From positions 1 to 64,000 of IMG/VR virus record IMGVR_UViG_3300045976_000088: a stretch of 64,000 nucleotides of DNA, one strand, 5' to 3'. Origin of the DNA: a virus. The position numbers and the translations under genes were made by a program. Below are positions 24,772-32,792 of this stretch, piece by piece (positions within the stretch are counted from its first letter, which is position 1; every line of letters starts with the position of its first letter). Under the pieces are notes generated by a model. It searched no databases. It was not told the origin of the DNA and saw nothing but the letters and a program-made list of their open reading frames with translations.

Positions 24772-25160
24772 CACCGCACCCCCATGATCTTGCCAACTAT
24801 CTCCACGACCTGGCTTGGCGCCAGCGTGTGCGGCCGCGCGCGGCGCAGCGCATACTCCAGGCTGTCGACGTTGCCGTCTTCCATGCGGTCGAGCGCGTCG
24901 AGCGCCTTGTGGAAGGTCTCGCGGGTCTCGGGCAGCGTGGCGTTGTCGTAGCCCTGCTTCAGCAGCGCGCACGAGAACTGCCGGGGGTCGCGCTGCACCA
25001 GGTCGCGGGCGAAGGACTCCTCCCACTGCTCGAAGACCAGCGCGTGGCCAGCCTGCGGGTCGCAGCGGTAGAGGTCGAATGCTTGGCGGCGGTTGCCAGA
25101 GATGAACGCGCGCGCGGCGGTGTCGCGCAGCATCTTGGTGGCGTCGTAGGTGGAGTTCAT
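24771..25160 (-). CDS. hypothetical protein
   Basis: 129 residues; the ATG at 25160 overlaps the upstream stop by ATGA. Entirely helical in appearance (AARAFISGNRRQAFDLYRCD, ALLKQGYDNATLPETRETFH). No family recognised. Confidence 0.65.
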   Translation of the reverse strand: MNSTYDATKMLRDTAARAFISGNRRQAFDLYRCDPQAGHALVFEQWEESFARDLVQRDPRQFSCALLKQGYDNATLPETRETFHKALDALDRMEDGNVDSLEYALRRARPHTLAPSQVVEIVGKIMGVR

Positions 25161-25873
25161 GAGGCGGTCTCCTTTGCCTCGGTAGTAGCAGATGAGGCGG
25201 CAGGCTTCTGGCGCGCCTTCTCCCAGCGCTTACTCCATTGGTCGTGTGTGCCATCAAACTCGAATCTGATCGGCATCACGATCAGCATCGCGTAGGTGTG
25301 TCTACCGATCTGGTAGACGACAGGGCTATGCGACAGAGGGCCTTCGCTTGGGATCTGGAACGGCTGCATCTCCGGAGGTCTGCCCAGCCTGCGCGTGAAT
25401 GCGCTCAACACGCGCGAGACGTATAGCGGGTTCACGGCGGTCTTGTGGCCCGGCGCCAGCTTGGTGAAGTCAGGTGTCACCTTGCGCCAGTCGGGGAAGT
25501 TGCCGCCAGTGATGATGGCGTCGCTCAGCTGCAGGTGCCGAGTGCTTTTCAGACCAACCAGAGTAAGCAGCAGCGCAGGCTTGTCCTGGAAAGTGGTGAG
25601 CTCCAGCGTCGAGCCATCGGTATCGTCGCGGCTGTCGATCTTCGGCAGCATGGCGGTCAACCTCTTGTCCGGCTGGATGATCACTGGCGCGTCGCACTTG
25701 GCCTTCTCGTCGATCACCGCCATGAGTGTGTGGCCGTCGCTGCCGATGATGTACGCGCCGCCTTCCTTGCGAGGTTCGACCAGCAGGCCGCGCAGGTAGT
25801 AGCGGATGTCGTTGCTGGCCCGGCAGGTGGCGGCCAGGCGGGCGTAGCTGGCGCGGATGGTGCAGGTGGTCAT
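25157..25873 (-). CDS. possible DNA polymerase sliding-clamp-like protein
   Basis: 238 residues, coupled on both sides by ATGA. The N-terminus ASYARLAATCRASNDIRYYLRG then GGAYIIGSDGHTLMAVIDE resembles the first domain of bacterial beta clamps, including the switch from a helix to a D-G-H-x-L strand. At 238 residues it is shorter than DnaN (about 366), as expected for a reduced phage clamp. Not certain: the later domains were not matched. Confidence 0.45.
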   Translation of the reverse strand: MTTCTIRASYARLAATCRASNDIRYYLRGLLVEPRKEGGAYIIGSDGHTLMAVIDEKAKCDAPVIIQPDKRLTAMLPKIDSRDDTDGSTLELTTFQDKPALLLTLVGLKSTRHLQLSDAIITGGNFPDWRKVTPDFTKLAPGHKTAVNPLYVSRVLSAFTRRLGRPPEMQPFQIPSEGPLSHSPVVYQIGRHTYAMLIVMPIRFEFDGTHDQWSKRWEKARQKPAASSATTEAKETAS

Positions 25874-26250
25874 GATCCAAGCCCCGACAGCGCATCACCA
25901 ATGGCGCCGATCAGATCGCGCGCGGCGTTGTTGAACCCGGCGATGCTGATTCGCTGATAGCTCTCGATGGTCTGCGGCATGAGGTACTCGCGTGCGTTGA
26001 CGATCGTCAGGCCGCCGGGTCGTCGCTCGAACTTGAGGCAAACGAGGCTGCCTTGATCGGCGCGCAGCACGCGCAGATAGGCACGCCAATGCTTCGGCTT
26101 GCTGTCGCCGCCGTAGGTGTCGCGGTAGGTGAAGCACTTCCCGACCAACGCGGCAGCGCGGGCGTTTTCTTCCTTCTCCTCCAGCTTGCGCAGCTTCTTC
26201 TTCAGCGGCTCGATCTGGGCAAGCAGGGATTCCTTGGTCTGTGTGGTCAT
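25870..26250 (-). CDS. hypothetical protein with N-terminal coiled coil
   Basis: 126 residues from ATG 26250. Heptad-like LLAQIEPLKKKLRKLEEKEE, then a beta-rich part (GKCFTYRDTYGGD, WRAYLRVLRADQGSLVCLKF) that resembles an SH3-like barrel. It follows a GC hairpin leader. Function unknown. Confidence 0.65.
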   Translation of the reverse strand: MTTQTKESLLAQIEPLKKKLRKLEEKEENARAAALVGKCFTYRDTYGGDSKPKHWRAYLRVLRADQGSLVCLKFERRPGGLTIVNAREYLMPQTIESYQRISIAGFNNAARDLIGAIGDALSGLGS

Positions 26251-26288
26251 GGTGGTCTGGGGCCCGGGGCTGCCGGGCCGGTAGTTGA

Positions 26289-27881
26289 TCAGTCCCAGCG
26301 ATCCAGCTTGTAGATCGCGCGGCCAGTGGGCCCGGTGACGCGCAGCGTGATGCCCCAGCCAGTGAGGCCGCAGGCCGACGCTTCCTCGGCGCCTTCGAGC
26401 CGGCCGGCGCGCGAGAACGCTTCGATCGTCGAGCGGATGCTGTGGAGCTCGGACTTCAGCGTCTCTGGGAACAGCGCCATGGAAGCTGGGCCATTGACAT
26501 CGCGGGCCCCGTCGATGATCGCGACGATCGACTTCTCGTGGTTCGGCGAGCCGGTCTCGCTGCGCCAGAGATGCGGCTTCAGCGCGATCGCGTTCACCTT
26601 CGCCCAGCCAGGCTGCAGGTTCCACTGGCTGGCCCGCGAGCCGCCGTTGTAGACGTACCAAGCCACCGGGTTGCGCTGGTCCTCGCGATCCCACTGCAGG
26701 ATCGGCGGCGCGTCGGCGTCGACGGCCGTGGTGAGCGCGACGAAGTTTCCATGCGAAGGCACCAGCACCTCGATCGAGCGCGCTTCGGGCAGCACGGTGC
26801 GCGAGAACTTGTCCCAGGTCATCGTGGTGGGCGGCGCCTGCAGGTCGACCGGCTGCGCGGCGTCGCGCGACTTCAGGTGGCCGAACACGCCGGCCGGCTG
26901 CTCGGCCGGTGCCGGAGCGACCGGGCGCCACGCGGCCACCACGTCGTCGAGGCGCGCGAAGCGGCGCTTGAGCGCCGGCGCGATGCCCAGCTTCTCGACC
27001 ACCTTCTCGGCCTGCTCGATGTTGCCGGCGCGCGGCGCCGCCTGCGGCCGCTGGTACTGCAGCGGGTGCATCTTCGCCTTGAACTTCGCCGCCACGTCCT
27101 CGAACGGCAGGCCCGCGGCCAGGTCTTCGAGCAGCGTGCCGATCATGCTGCTGCGCGGATGGCAGAAGCCCGCCGGCGCGGTGGCGACCGACAGCCAGGT
27201 GCCGGCGTCGCGCTGCGGCCGCGACGGCGCGTTGTCGCGCGCCATCTTCAGGTTCAGCAGGAACTCGGCCACGCCCAGCACGTGCTCGCTGCGGTACAGC
27301 GCGTCGGTCTTCAGCAGGTTCACGGCTGCCTGCAGGTGCGGCACGGTGAACTCGGCCAGCGCGCGCCGCAGCGTCTCGTGTTCGTGGCGCTTGTGGGCCA
27401 TGGCCTGGCCTGCCGTCAGCAGGCGGCTCTGGTGCAACATGCTCGCCGGCGGGATCACGTGCAGGTGGTGCCAGTCGCCGGTGGTCGGCGTGCCCCACTG
27501 GCGCTCGGCGCTGTAGAAGACGCCGGTGACGGGCGCGCGCTGAACGCGCAGGTACATCGCGTCTACAGCATCGCGGTACGTCTCGGGCACCGCATCGGTG
27601 TCCACCGACCACATGGCCGGGACGGTGCGGCCGGCCTCGTCGATGGTCACCAGCGCGCCGTAGGTGTCGAAGAAGCGCCGGCAGGTGTTGCAGGTGTGGA
27701 CCTGGCGCTGCTCCGGCGGCAGGTGATCGAGATAGGTCTGGAACAGGCCGTCGACGTCGGTCTTGAACACCGGCTTGCCGGTGCCGACGTTCGCGGCGAA
27801 GGTCTCGCGCAGCGTGGCGCTGAAGTTTTCGTATTCCGCGTCATGCAACGCGGCGTCGTACTCGGGGTTGCGGGTTTGCAC
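26289..27881 (-). CDS. large hypothetical phage protein
   Basis: 530 residues from GTG 27881, with GGAG 6 bases upstream after a CCCGG hairpin. CNTCRRFFDTYGALVTID and TGDWHHLHVIPP lie in the N-terminal half; the middle has AGNIEQAEKVVEKLGIAPALKRR. The C-terminal third ends with VTGPTGRAIYKLDRWD. Conserved-looking Cys and His residues suggest metal binding. I recognise similar proteins in other large phages but no function. It is the biggest gene of the minus block. Confidence 0.7.
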   Translation of the reverse strand: MQTRNPEYDAALHDAEYENFSATLRETFAANVGTGKPVFKTDVDGLFQTYLDHLPPEQRQVHTCNTCRRFFDTYGALVTIDEAGRTVPAMWSVDTDAVPETYRDAVDAMYLRVQRAPVTGVFYSAERQWGTPTTGDWHHLHVIPPASMLHQSRLLTAGQAMAHKRHEHETLRRALAEFTVPHLQAAVNLLKTDALYRSEHVLGVAEFLLNLKMARDNAPSRPQRDAGTWLSVATAPAGFCHPRSSMIGTLLEDLAAGLPFEDVAAKFKAKMHPLQYQRPQAAPRAGNIEQAEKVVEKLGIAPALKRRFARLDDVVAAWRPVAPAPAEQPAGVFGHLKSRDAAQPVDLQAPPTTMTWDKFSRTVLPEARSIEVLVPSHGNFVALTTAVDADAPPILQWDREDQRNPVAWYVYNGGSRASQWNLQPGWAKVNAIALKPHLWRSETGSPNHEKSIVAIIDGARDVNGPASMALFPETLKSELHSIRSTIEAFSRAGRLEGAEEASACGLTGWGITLRVTGPTGRAIYKLDRWD

Positions 27882-27932
27882 AGGTTCTCCAGGTAGTTGA
27901 CGGGATGCCCGGCAGCCGGCCGGGCAGCGGGG

Positions 27933-28274
27933 TCAGAACGGCACGACCAGCGGCCGCTCGACGACGATGCCATCGGGGCGGCGCTCCCAGCTGCCGGTGC
28001 CGGGATCGAACATCAGGCCAGGGCCGCCCTGCGCGCGACGGTGGCGGCGCATGGCCTGGCGGGTGGACTGCTCGGGGTAGCGGCGGCCGGGCCGGTTGCC
28101 GTAGCGCTCCTTGCCGCGGTTGTGGCGCTTGTTCTTGCCTTTGCCGTGGTCTCCGCGTTCGGAGCCGGTGGTGTTCGGCTTGAGCATGTTCGCGGCGGCC
28201 TGCACCGCAGCTCCTCCCATCGCAATCGCTGCGCTCAGTGCGCCCATCAGGACGCTTTTGTTCGTGGTCTTCAT
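27933..28274 (-). CDS. small exported or membrane-targeted hypothetical protein
   Basis: 113 residues from ATG 28274. MKTTNKSVLMGALSAAIAMG followed by AAVQAAA looks like a signal peptide with an A-x-A site. The mature part is very basic (GKGKNKRHNRGKERYGNRPG). Such Arg/Lys-rich exported phage proteins are uncharacterised. The ribosome site is weak. Confidence 0.55.
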   Translation of the reverse strand: MKTTNKSVLMGALSAAIAMGGAAVQAAANMLKPNTTGSERGDHGKGKNKRHNRGKERYGNRPGRRYPEQSTRQAMRRHRRAQGGPGLMFDPGTGSWERRPDGIVVERPLVVPF

Positions 28275-28342
28275 GGTGTGTTGGGGTTGAAGTGGCACGA
28301 CGCCACCCGCATGCGTCGACTCGCGGCGCATGCTGGCTGGGG

Positions 28343-28612
28343 TCAGCGGCCTTCGCGCAGGTCGCGGTGCGCGATCTTGGCGCGGTACAGTGCGTGCATC
28401 CTGTCGCCGACAGCGGGGTGTGCGCTTGGCAGCGTCATGTCGTCCTCGAACGCATGGACCATCGCCGAGCTGACGCCGCTGAAGCCGCGCACGCCTTCTT
28501 CGAGGCCGCGCTGCACGCGATCCTCCAGGTTGTTCATGTCGTCCTTGGTGATCGGCGCGGCCATGGCCTCGTCGGTGATGGTCACGAGCAGGGTGAAGGT
28601 TCGGGATTGCAT
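28343..28612 (-). CDS. hypothetical protein
   Basis: 89 residues from ATG 28612, with GGAG 6 bases upstream behind a CCCGG-CTCG-CCGGG hairpin. It begins QSRTFTLLVTITDEAMAAP, a beta strand followed by helix. No family recognised. Confidence 0.6.
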   Translation of the reverse strand: MQSRTFTLLVTITDEAMAAPITKDDMNNLEDRVQRGLEEGVRGFSGVSSAMVHAFEDDMTLPSAHPAVGDRMHALYRAKIAHRDLREGR

Positions 28613-28650
28613 CAGGTCTCCAGTGGGCCCGGGCGAGCCGGGCGGGTTGG

Positions 28651-28881
28651 TCAAGGGTTGGCAGTCTCGTCGGCCAGGTGGCGCAGCTTCTCCTCGTGCC
28701 ACCTGGCGCAGGTCTCGAAATACCTCGCCTGCTGCATCAGGCGCGCACCGCTACCGATACCGGTCTCGATGGCGATGGCGCGCACTCGGCGACTCTCTCG
28801 TGCCTTTGCGCGGAAATCGCGTACCTTGCGCGCGCGCTTCACGATCTCGGCCCACTGCTGTTGGGTCCACGGCCCGCTCAT
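28651..28881 (-). CDS. small basic hypothetical protein
   Basis: 76 residues; the ATG at 28881 overlaps the upstream stop by ATGA. Arg/Lys-rich helix (VKRARKVRDFRAKARESRRV), possibly DNA-binding. No family recognised. Confidence 0.65.
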   Translation of the reverse strand: MSGPWTQQQWAEIVKRARKVRDFRAKARESRRVRAIAIETGIGSGARLMQQARYFETCARWHEEKLRHLADETANP

Positions 28882-29516
28882 GCCGCGCGCTCAAGCAGCC
28901 GCCATCTGCGCGTGCTCATCTTTCCGGTGAAGCCGCGCTCGTCTTTCCAGCCAACCATGCCGCGGTACACGCTCTGCGCAACCAGCACGCCGCGCTGGTC
29001 CTTGCGCTTGTCGCCGTTGAAGATCGGTGCCGGTCCGTCGTCGACAGGAACCTCGCGCAGCGGCTGGCCGTGCTTCTCGTTCGCCAGGCGCTCCAGGCCG
29101 TCGGCGTGCGCGCGAGCAGCGCGGGCGCGGCTCGCGCATTCGTAGGCGGCGCCTTTGATTGCGTCGGCCCGCTGGTACTCGGTTGCTTCCGCGAACGGGA
29201 TCTTCTCGTAGTCGCGCAGCTTGGCGCTGTAGTGGCCCTTGCAGAACTCGGGCTTGATGGCGCCGGCGCGGTACTGGCCGGCCCTTATGTCGAGCAGGTT
29301 CGCGTCAGCGCGGCACTCGGCAATGATTGCGTCCGCCACCTCGCGCTGCACCTGCAGCGGTTGGTAGCGGTTTCCGCTGCACACGCCCTTGAAGTACCCA
29401 CCGTGTCCGCGGCCGACCACCTCGTAGCCGTGCTTCGCCATGCGGCCGTCGATCACGGCCTGCTCGCGGCCGCAGCACTGGCAGTTGCCGCGTAGCTGCA
29501 TGCGGGCGGCGCTCAT
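28878..29516 (-). CDS. zinc-ribbon-containing hypothetical phage protein
   Basis: 212 residues from ATG 29516, which overlaps the upstream stop by ATGA. GNCQCCGREQAV, MAKHGYEVVGRGHGGYFKGVC and QPLQVQREVADAI form a block common in phage proteins of unknown function; the Cys residues likely bind zinc. The C-terminus is basic. Confidence 0.7.
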   Translation of the reverse strand: MSAARMQLRGNCQCCGREQAVIDGRMAKHGYEVVGRGHGGYFKGVCSGNRYQPLQVQREVADAIIAECRADANLLDIRAGQYRAGAIKPEFCKGHYSAKLRDYEKIPFAEATEYQRADAIKGAAYECASRARAARAHADGLERLANEKHGQPLREVPVDDGPAPIFNGDKRKDQRGVLVAQSVYRGMVGWKDERGFTGKMSTRRWRLLERAA

Positions 29517-29683
29517 GCTGCCACCCCAGCACCAGCCAGCACCGCCCGCCACTTCTCGATCAGCGCCAGCACCGCGGCCTTCTTCGCACCCACCGCGGCG
29601 GCGGCCAGGGGCACCAGGATTCGCAGCGCGCTCTCGGCGATCACCACCTCGCGGGCGGGAGCCATCACAGCAACAGCAACCAT
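29513..29683 (-). CDS. small Ala-rich hypothetical protein
   Basis: 56 residues from ATG 29683, with AAAGGAGGTG 5 bases upstream, one of the best ribosome sites in the window. Hydrophobic helix (SALRILVPLAAAAVGAKKAA) with a Lys/Trp end; it may sit at the membrane. First gene of the leftward operon from the divergent promoters. Confidence 0.65.
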   Translation of the reverse strand: MVAVAVMAPAREVVIAESALRILVPLAAAAVGAKKAAVLALIEKWRAVLAGAGVAA

Positions 29684-29854
29684 CTCACACCTCCTTTCGA
29701 CAGTTCCAATCATACGCTTGATTGTTCGCCTGTGCGCATAGTGATGATCTTTTTTGAGCATATAGACGCTGATCTTTTATGATCATTGTGTCTTTGCATT
29801 GTGCGCACAGACGAACCATTCACGTATACTTGGAACTGTTGAAAGGAGATCGAA
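29684..29854. promoter_or_regulatory. mirror-image divergent promoter pair
   Basis: The two halves are inverted near-copies. Leftward: TGCGCA, 18 bases, TATGAT (-10 at 29714-29709). Rightward: TGCGCA, 17 bases, TATACT (29825-29830). Each -10 is followed by TTGGAAC(T)GT and GAAAGGAG. Both lack a consensus -35 and carry a TGTGCGCA element in its place, suggesting an activator or phage-specific sigma recognition. Two TGATC-type operators lie between them. Confidence 0.75.
29745..29785. promoter_or_regulatory. two operator-like sites TGATC-N6-GAnCA
   Basis: TGATC-TTTTTT-GAGCA at 29745-29760 and TGATC-TTTTAT-GATCA at 29770-29785, both 16 bp, lie at the centre of the divergent promoter region, positioned to control both directions. 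Confidence 0.6.
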
Positions 29855-29944
29855 ATGAAGAAGGTCGTCGAGGTGGTGATCGAGGTCGCGCACTGGGTTC
29901 TGTGCGCGGTGGCTGGTCTTGTGGCGCCTGGCGCGGGGGAGTGA
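29855..29944 (+). CDS. 29-residue membrane peptide
   Basis: ATG 29855 has GAAAGGAG 6 bases upstream and sits under the rightward promoter. The product KKVVEVVIEVAHWVLCAVAG then LVAPGAGE is one amphipathic or transmembrane helix. The strong translation signal supports it as a gene. Function unknown. Confidence 0.6.
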   Translation: MKKVVEVVIEVAHWVLCAVAGLVAPGAGE

Positions 29945-29947
29945 GAG

Positions 29948-30085
29948 ATGGAAGCGAAGCGCGACACCGTGGTGGCTGAGTGGGTCGGCCAGGACGGCAA
30001 CAAGTGGCGCGAGCTGCGGGTGTGGGTCGGCAACGGCTTCAGGTACTTCGCGCAGCGCGAGCTGAGCCCTGGCGTTTGGGTTTGA
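29948..30085 (+). CDS. 45-residue hypothetical protein
   Basis: ATG 29948, three bases after the membrane-peptide stop. Trp-rich beta-like sequence (AEWVGQDGNKWRELRVWVG, FRYFAQREL). No family recognised. Followed by a GACCAGCC/GGCTGGTC hairpin leader. Confidence 0.55.
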   Translation: MEAKRDTVVAEWVGQDGNKWRELRVWVGNGFRYFAQRELSPGVWV

Positions 30086-30136
30086 TCGCAGCGACCAGCC
30101 CGGCGGCTGGTCAGTGTGATTGAAAGGAGAACCAAA

Positions 30137-30364
30137 ATGTCGAGCGCCTACTTTGCCCCACTGGTCACGGCTCCCATCGTCATCACCGACCCAGGTCAGT
30201 ATGTGACTCGCGGCGGCGAAGTGGTGATGGTTAACAAGGTTTCGCAGAAGAACGATTTTGGTTGCCGCGGCCAATACCAGAATGGTGTGCGGGAGCGCTG
30301 GCATCGAAGCGGGCGCATCTTTGCCGGCCAAGAGTCTATGAACGACATTGTTCGTCGCGCCTGA
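30137..30364 (+). CDS. 75-residue hypothetical protein
   Basis: ATG 30137, with GAAAGGAG 8 bases upstream. SSAYFAPLVTAPIVITDPGQ then GEVVMVNKVSQKNDFGCRGQ suggests a small beta domain. Unrecognised. Confidence 0.65.
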   Translation: MSSAYFAPLVTAPIVITDPGQYVTRGGEVVMVNKVSQKNDFGCRGQYQNGVRERWHRSGRIFAGQESMNDIVRRA

Positions 30365-30419
30365 TCCCAGCCGCTCAGCGTCGCGTGCGGCGCTGGCGAG
30401 TGTGATCAAGGAGAGTGTG

Positions 30420-30824
30420 ATGAGCGAGATGGCGCAAGCGATGCGCATGCTGCAGGGCAACTACTCGACCGCGCTGCGGCAGATCAACCACCCGACCCAC
30501 AAGGGCCGGCCGAACCCGGCGCACGGGAAGTTCCACTTTGTCGGGACCATCCCCGCGACCTGCTGGGACGAGACGCGCAACGGCGGCTTTGGTGGCGCGC
30601 GCTTCTTCGACACCGAGGACGAGGCGATCGCCGCGGCCATCGCGGGCGGCGCGACGCGGATTCAGCGCTGCGACTGCTCGTTCGTCGACGTCGATGCCTG
30701 GATCGAGGCGAAGTGCGACGAGGCTCGCGCTGAGGAGATCGAGCACGAGGCCGCGCTGGAGCTGTGGGCCGAGCGCGGAGGGTATGCGGCGGGGCTGGCA
30801 AAGCCTGGTGCGAGGAGCGCGTGA
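30420..30824 (+). CDS. hypothetical protein
   Basis: 134 residues from ATG 30420. It begins SEMAQAMRMLQGNYSTALRQ and contains GKFHFVGTIPATCWDE, TEDEAIAAAIAGGATRIQRC and a His-free acidic C-terminal helix. No family recognised. Preceded by a hairpin leader and coupled to the next gene by TGATG. Confidence 0.65.
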   Translation: MSEMAQAMRMLQGNYSTALRQINHPTHKGRPNPAHGKFHFVGTIPATCWDETRNGGFGGARFFDTEDEAIAAAIAGGATRIQRCDCSFVDVDAWIEAKCDEARAEEIEHEAALELWAERGGYAAGLAKPGARSA

Positions 30825-31081
30825 TGGCAAGCAAGCCCCAAGACCTGACCCCTGAAGCCGCGGCCGGCTACGCCACCGGCGGCGAGCGCGTGGAGAACCC
30901 GCACCTCGCCACCTCGCCGTGCTGGTATGCGTTCGAGCTTGGGCGGCAGCTGGCGGCCAATGCGTTCCCGGCGCCGATGGGCGTGCGCATGGGGCGCGGG
31001 GACTCGATCTGGTCGAACGGCGTGCGCTGGGCGATCGGGATGGCGCACCGCAATGGCGTGACGTTCGAGCGCATCGCCTGA
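30824..31081 (+). CDS. hypothetical protein
   Basis: 85 residues from ATG 30824 with GAGGAG upstream. AAGYATGGERVENPHLATSP and SPCWYAFELGRQLA resemble small phage proteins found in many genomes. Unknown function. Confidence 0.65.
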   Translation: MASKPQDLTPEAAAGYATGGERVENPHLATSPCWYAFELGRQLAANAFPAPMGVRMGRGDSIWSNGVRWAIGMAHRNGVTFERIA

Positions 31082-31130
31082 CGGCTGCAGCGGCTTGCCT
31101 TGGGGCAGGCCCGTGCAACCCGAGGAGTGA
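31082..31130 (+). repeat. start-associated leader element, copy 1
   Basis: Begins ACGGCTGCAGC directly after the stop codon, then a CTTGCC-TTGG-GGCAGG hairpin, then CGTGCAACCCGAGGAG before the next ATG. Shares both ends with the leaders at 31389 and 31930. Confidence 0.7.
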
Positions 31131-31133
31131 ATG

Positions 31134-31388
31134 ATGAACCTGAAGCACCACCCCGGCAACGTCACCGGCGACACCTACGCGCAGGCGATGTCGCTGGTGA
31201 AGATCGATGATCGGTACCTGGTGGCTGGCGTCGACCTGGTGCCGGTGCTCGGCTGCCTGGATGCGCCGGCCGAGATCAGCACCGGTCGCATGGTGCATGT
31301 CGGCGCGCAGCACACGGCTGGGTGCGGGCTGATCCCCGCGGGGGAGTTCCAGGTGCTGACGCAGCGCGATGGGTGGCGTGCCAGCTAA
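31134..31388 (+). CDS. hypothetical protein
   Basis: 84 residues; ATG 31134 is preferred over ATG 31131 because it is spaced 6 bases from GGAG. NLKHHPGNVTGDTYAQAMSL then RYLVAGVDLVPVLGCLD suggests a small beta fold. Unrecognised. Confidence 0.6.
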   Translation: MNLKHHPGNVTGDTYAQAMSLVKIDDRYLVAGVDLVPVLGCLDAPAEISTGRMVHVGAQHTAGCGLIPAGEFQVLTQRDGWRAS

Positions 31389-31447
31389 CGGCTGCAGCCG
31401 CGCAGGGCCTCGCGGGGCCCTGGCGAGTGCAACCCGATGGAGCAACG
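31389..31447 (+). repeat. start-associated leader element, copy 2
   Basis: ACGGCTGCAGC right after the stop, an AGGGCC-TCGCG-GGGCCCT hairpin, then GAGTGCAACCCGATGGAG before ATG 31448. Confidence 0.7.
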
Positions 31448-31708
31448 ATGCCCACCAACCACAACGAAACACCCCTGCAGGCGGCCGTGCGCGGCCTGGA
31501 GGAGCGCGCCGCGGCCCGCGAGCGCGCGGCCGTCGAGCTGCAGCGCCTGGCCGACGGCCGGCACGGCGCCGCCGGCATCCGCGGCCTGGTGCAGCACCAG
31601 CTGCAGCTCGGCGCCGAGCGCATGCTGGCCGAGCAGCTGGAGTTCCTGAAGCAGGCCGACGCGCTGAAGAAGCAGGCCGCTGGCGTGGCGCAGGGTCGAC
31701 TGCTCTGA
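31448..31708 (+). CDS. small helical hypothetical protein
   Basis: 86 residues from ATG 31448. Ala/Arg/Glu/Leu-rich throughout (RGLEERAAARERAAVELQRL), likely a coiled coil. Coupled to the next gene by TGATG. Confidence 0.6.
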   Translation: MPTNHNETPLQAAVRGLEERAAARERAAVELQRLADGRHGAAGIRGLVQHQLQLGAERMLAEQLEFLKQADALKKQAAGVAQGRLL

Positions 31709-31929
31709 TGGGCTACGTCAACCCTCTGCTGAAACTGCCCGCAGCGCAGAAGCTGCTGGAACTGCCGGCCGACCAGCGCGCGGTGATCGAGCAGCTGCTG
31801 CGCGAGCTCCGCGCCGATGCTGATCGTCTGGCCGAGCAGTCCTGGAAGAAGCGCAAAGGTCCGATGGCCGCGTACTGGCGAGCTGTCGCCACCTACGCTC
31901 GGCACCTGGCGCACGCGCTGAGTCGATGA
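31708..31929 (+). CDS. small hypothetical protein
   Basis: 73 residues from ATG 31708. GYVNPLLKLPAAQKLLELPA then helix EQLLRELRADADRLAEQSWK. Helical and basic at the C-terminus. Unrecognised. Confidence 0.6.
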   Translation: MGYVNPLLKLPAAQKLLELPADQRAVIEQLLRELRADADRLAEQSWKKRKGPMAAYWRAVATYARHLAHALSR

Positions 31930-31987
31930 CGGCTGCAGCCGGGCCCGTGGCGCGCTGCGGGTCCGAGTGCAACCTGATGGAGATGCT
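31930..31987 (+). repeat. start-associated leader element, copy 3
   Basis: ACGGCTGCAGC after the stop, a GGGCCCG/CGGGTCC-type hairpin, then GAGTGCAACCTGATGGAG before ATG 31988. Confidence 0.7.
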
Positions 31988-32038
31988 ATGGCAGACAAAA
32001 GAGACTGGACGCCGCGCGAGCGCGAGGCCCTGCAATGA
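31988..32038 (+). CDS. 16-residue peptide, possible leader ORF
   Basis: ATG 31988 with GGAG 6 bases upstream encodes ADKRDWTPREREALQ after Met; its TGA overlaps the next ATG (ATGA). The leader element and coupling suggest it is translated. It may only serve to bring ribosomes to the 103-residue gene downstream. Confidence 0.45.
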   Translation: MADKRDWTPREREALQ

Positions 32039-32346
32039 GCAGCATCGCAACCGAAGTGGCGCGCCGGCTGATCGAGATCGGCGCGGCACGAGAGCGCCGG
32101 GCCCGTGCGCTGGTTGAGAGTAGGCGCTGGAAGCTGGTGGGTGACGCGGATGGGTACCGTAGCGCCAGCGCCCGCGCTGAGCATTACCTGGCCGAGGCCA
32201 ACCGCCTGGAGCTCGACCTGGTGTCCTACGTCAAGGGCGCCGAGGCCGAGGCCAAGCTGGTCGGCGCGCGCTGGCTGATGGACAACCACTGGATCACGGT
32301 GGAGGACTTTAACCGCGCCAAGCAGGCGGTCGGGGGTGCGTCATGA
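32035..32346 (+). CDS. hypothetical protein
   Basis: 103 residues, coupled on both sides (ATGA). Helical (RRLIEIGAARERRARALVES, SARAEHYLAEANRLELDLVS). Unrecognised. Confidence 0.65.
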   Translation: MSSIATEVARRLIEIGAARERRARALVESRRWKLVGDADGYRSASARAEHYLAEANRLELDLVSYVKGAEAEAKLVGARWLMDNHWITVEDFNRAKQAVGGAS

Positions 32347-32792
32347 GCACTCTCGACGCGAACGCCTTCTTCGCGCAGTGGCTTCGCCTGGCGCGCGAGC
32401 TCGTATACCAGCACCCGCCGGGCAGCTATGCGCTGGTAACCGTCGATCCGTTCGCGCTGGTGAGCGTGCATTCTGGCTACTTCGATGCGCTGGAGGCCGG
32501 GCATAGGCGGTTCGGTGTGTTGGGCCCCCGCTTCTACGTGCAGCGGATCGAGTTCCGCGACGACGAGGCTACGTGGCTGGCGCAGCGCGAGGCGGCCGAG
32601 GCAGAGTATGCGAGCTGGGTGAGCGTGCCCGCGGCCAAGCGCCGGTCGCCGCGCGATCTCGCCATCGCGCGCTGCGCGAAGGAACTCGCGATGCAAGCCT
32701 GGGAGGATGGTGCGTCCGGGCGCAATCGCGTGTCGTTCGATGGCATGAACGCCTGGGTTTCCCTGCTGCTGGTCTTGCGAGGCGCGCTATGA
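32343..32792 (+). CDS. hypothetical protein
   Basis: 149 residues from ATG 32343 (ATGA overlap). ANAFFAQWLRLARELVYQHP then beta part (GSYALVTVDPFALVSVHSGY). C-terminal helix with SFDGMNAWVSLLLVL. Unrecognised. Confidence 0.65.
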   Translation: MSTLDANAFFAQWLRLARELVYQHPPGSYALVTVDPFALVSVHSGYFDALEAGHRRFGVLGPRFYVQRIEFRDDEATWLAQREAAEAEYASWVSVPAAKRRSPRDLAIARCAKELAMQAWEDGASGRNRVSFDGMNAWVSLLLVLRGAL

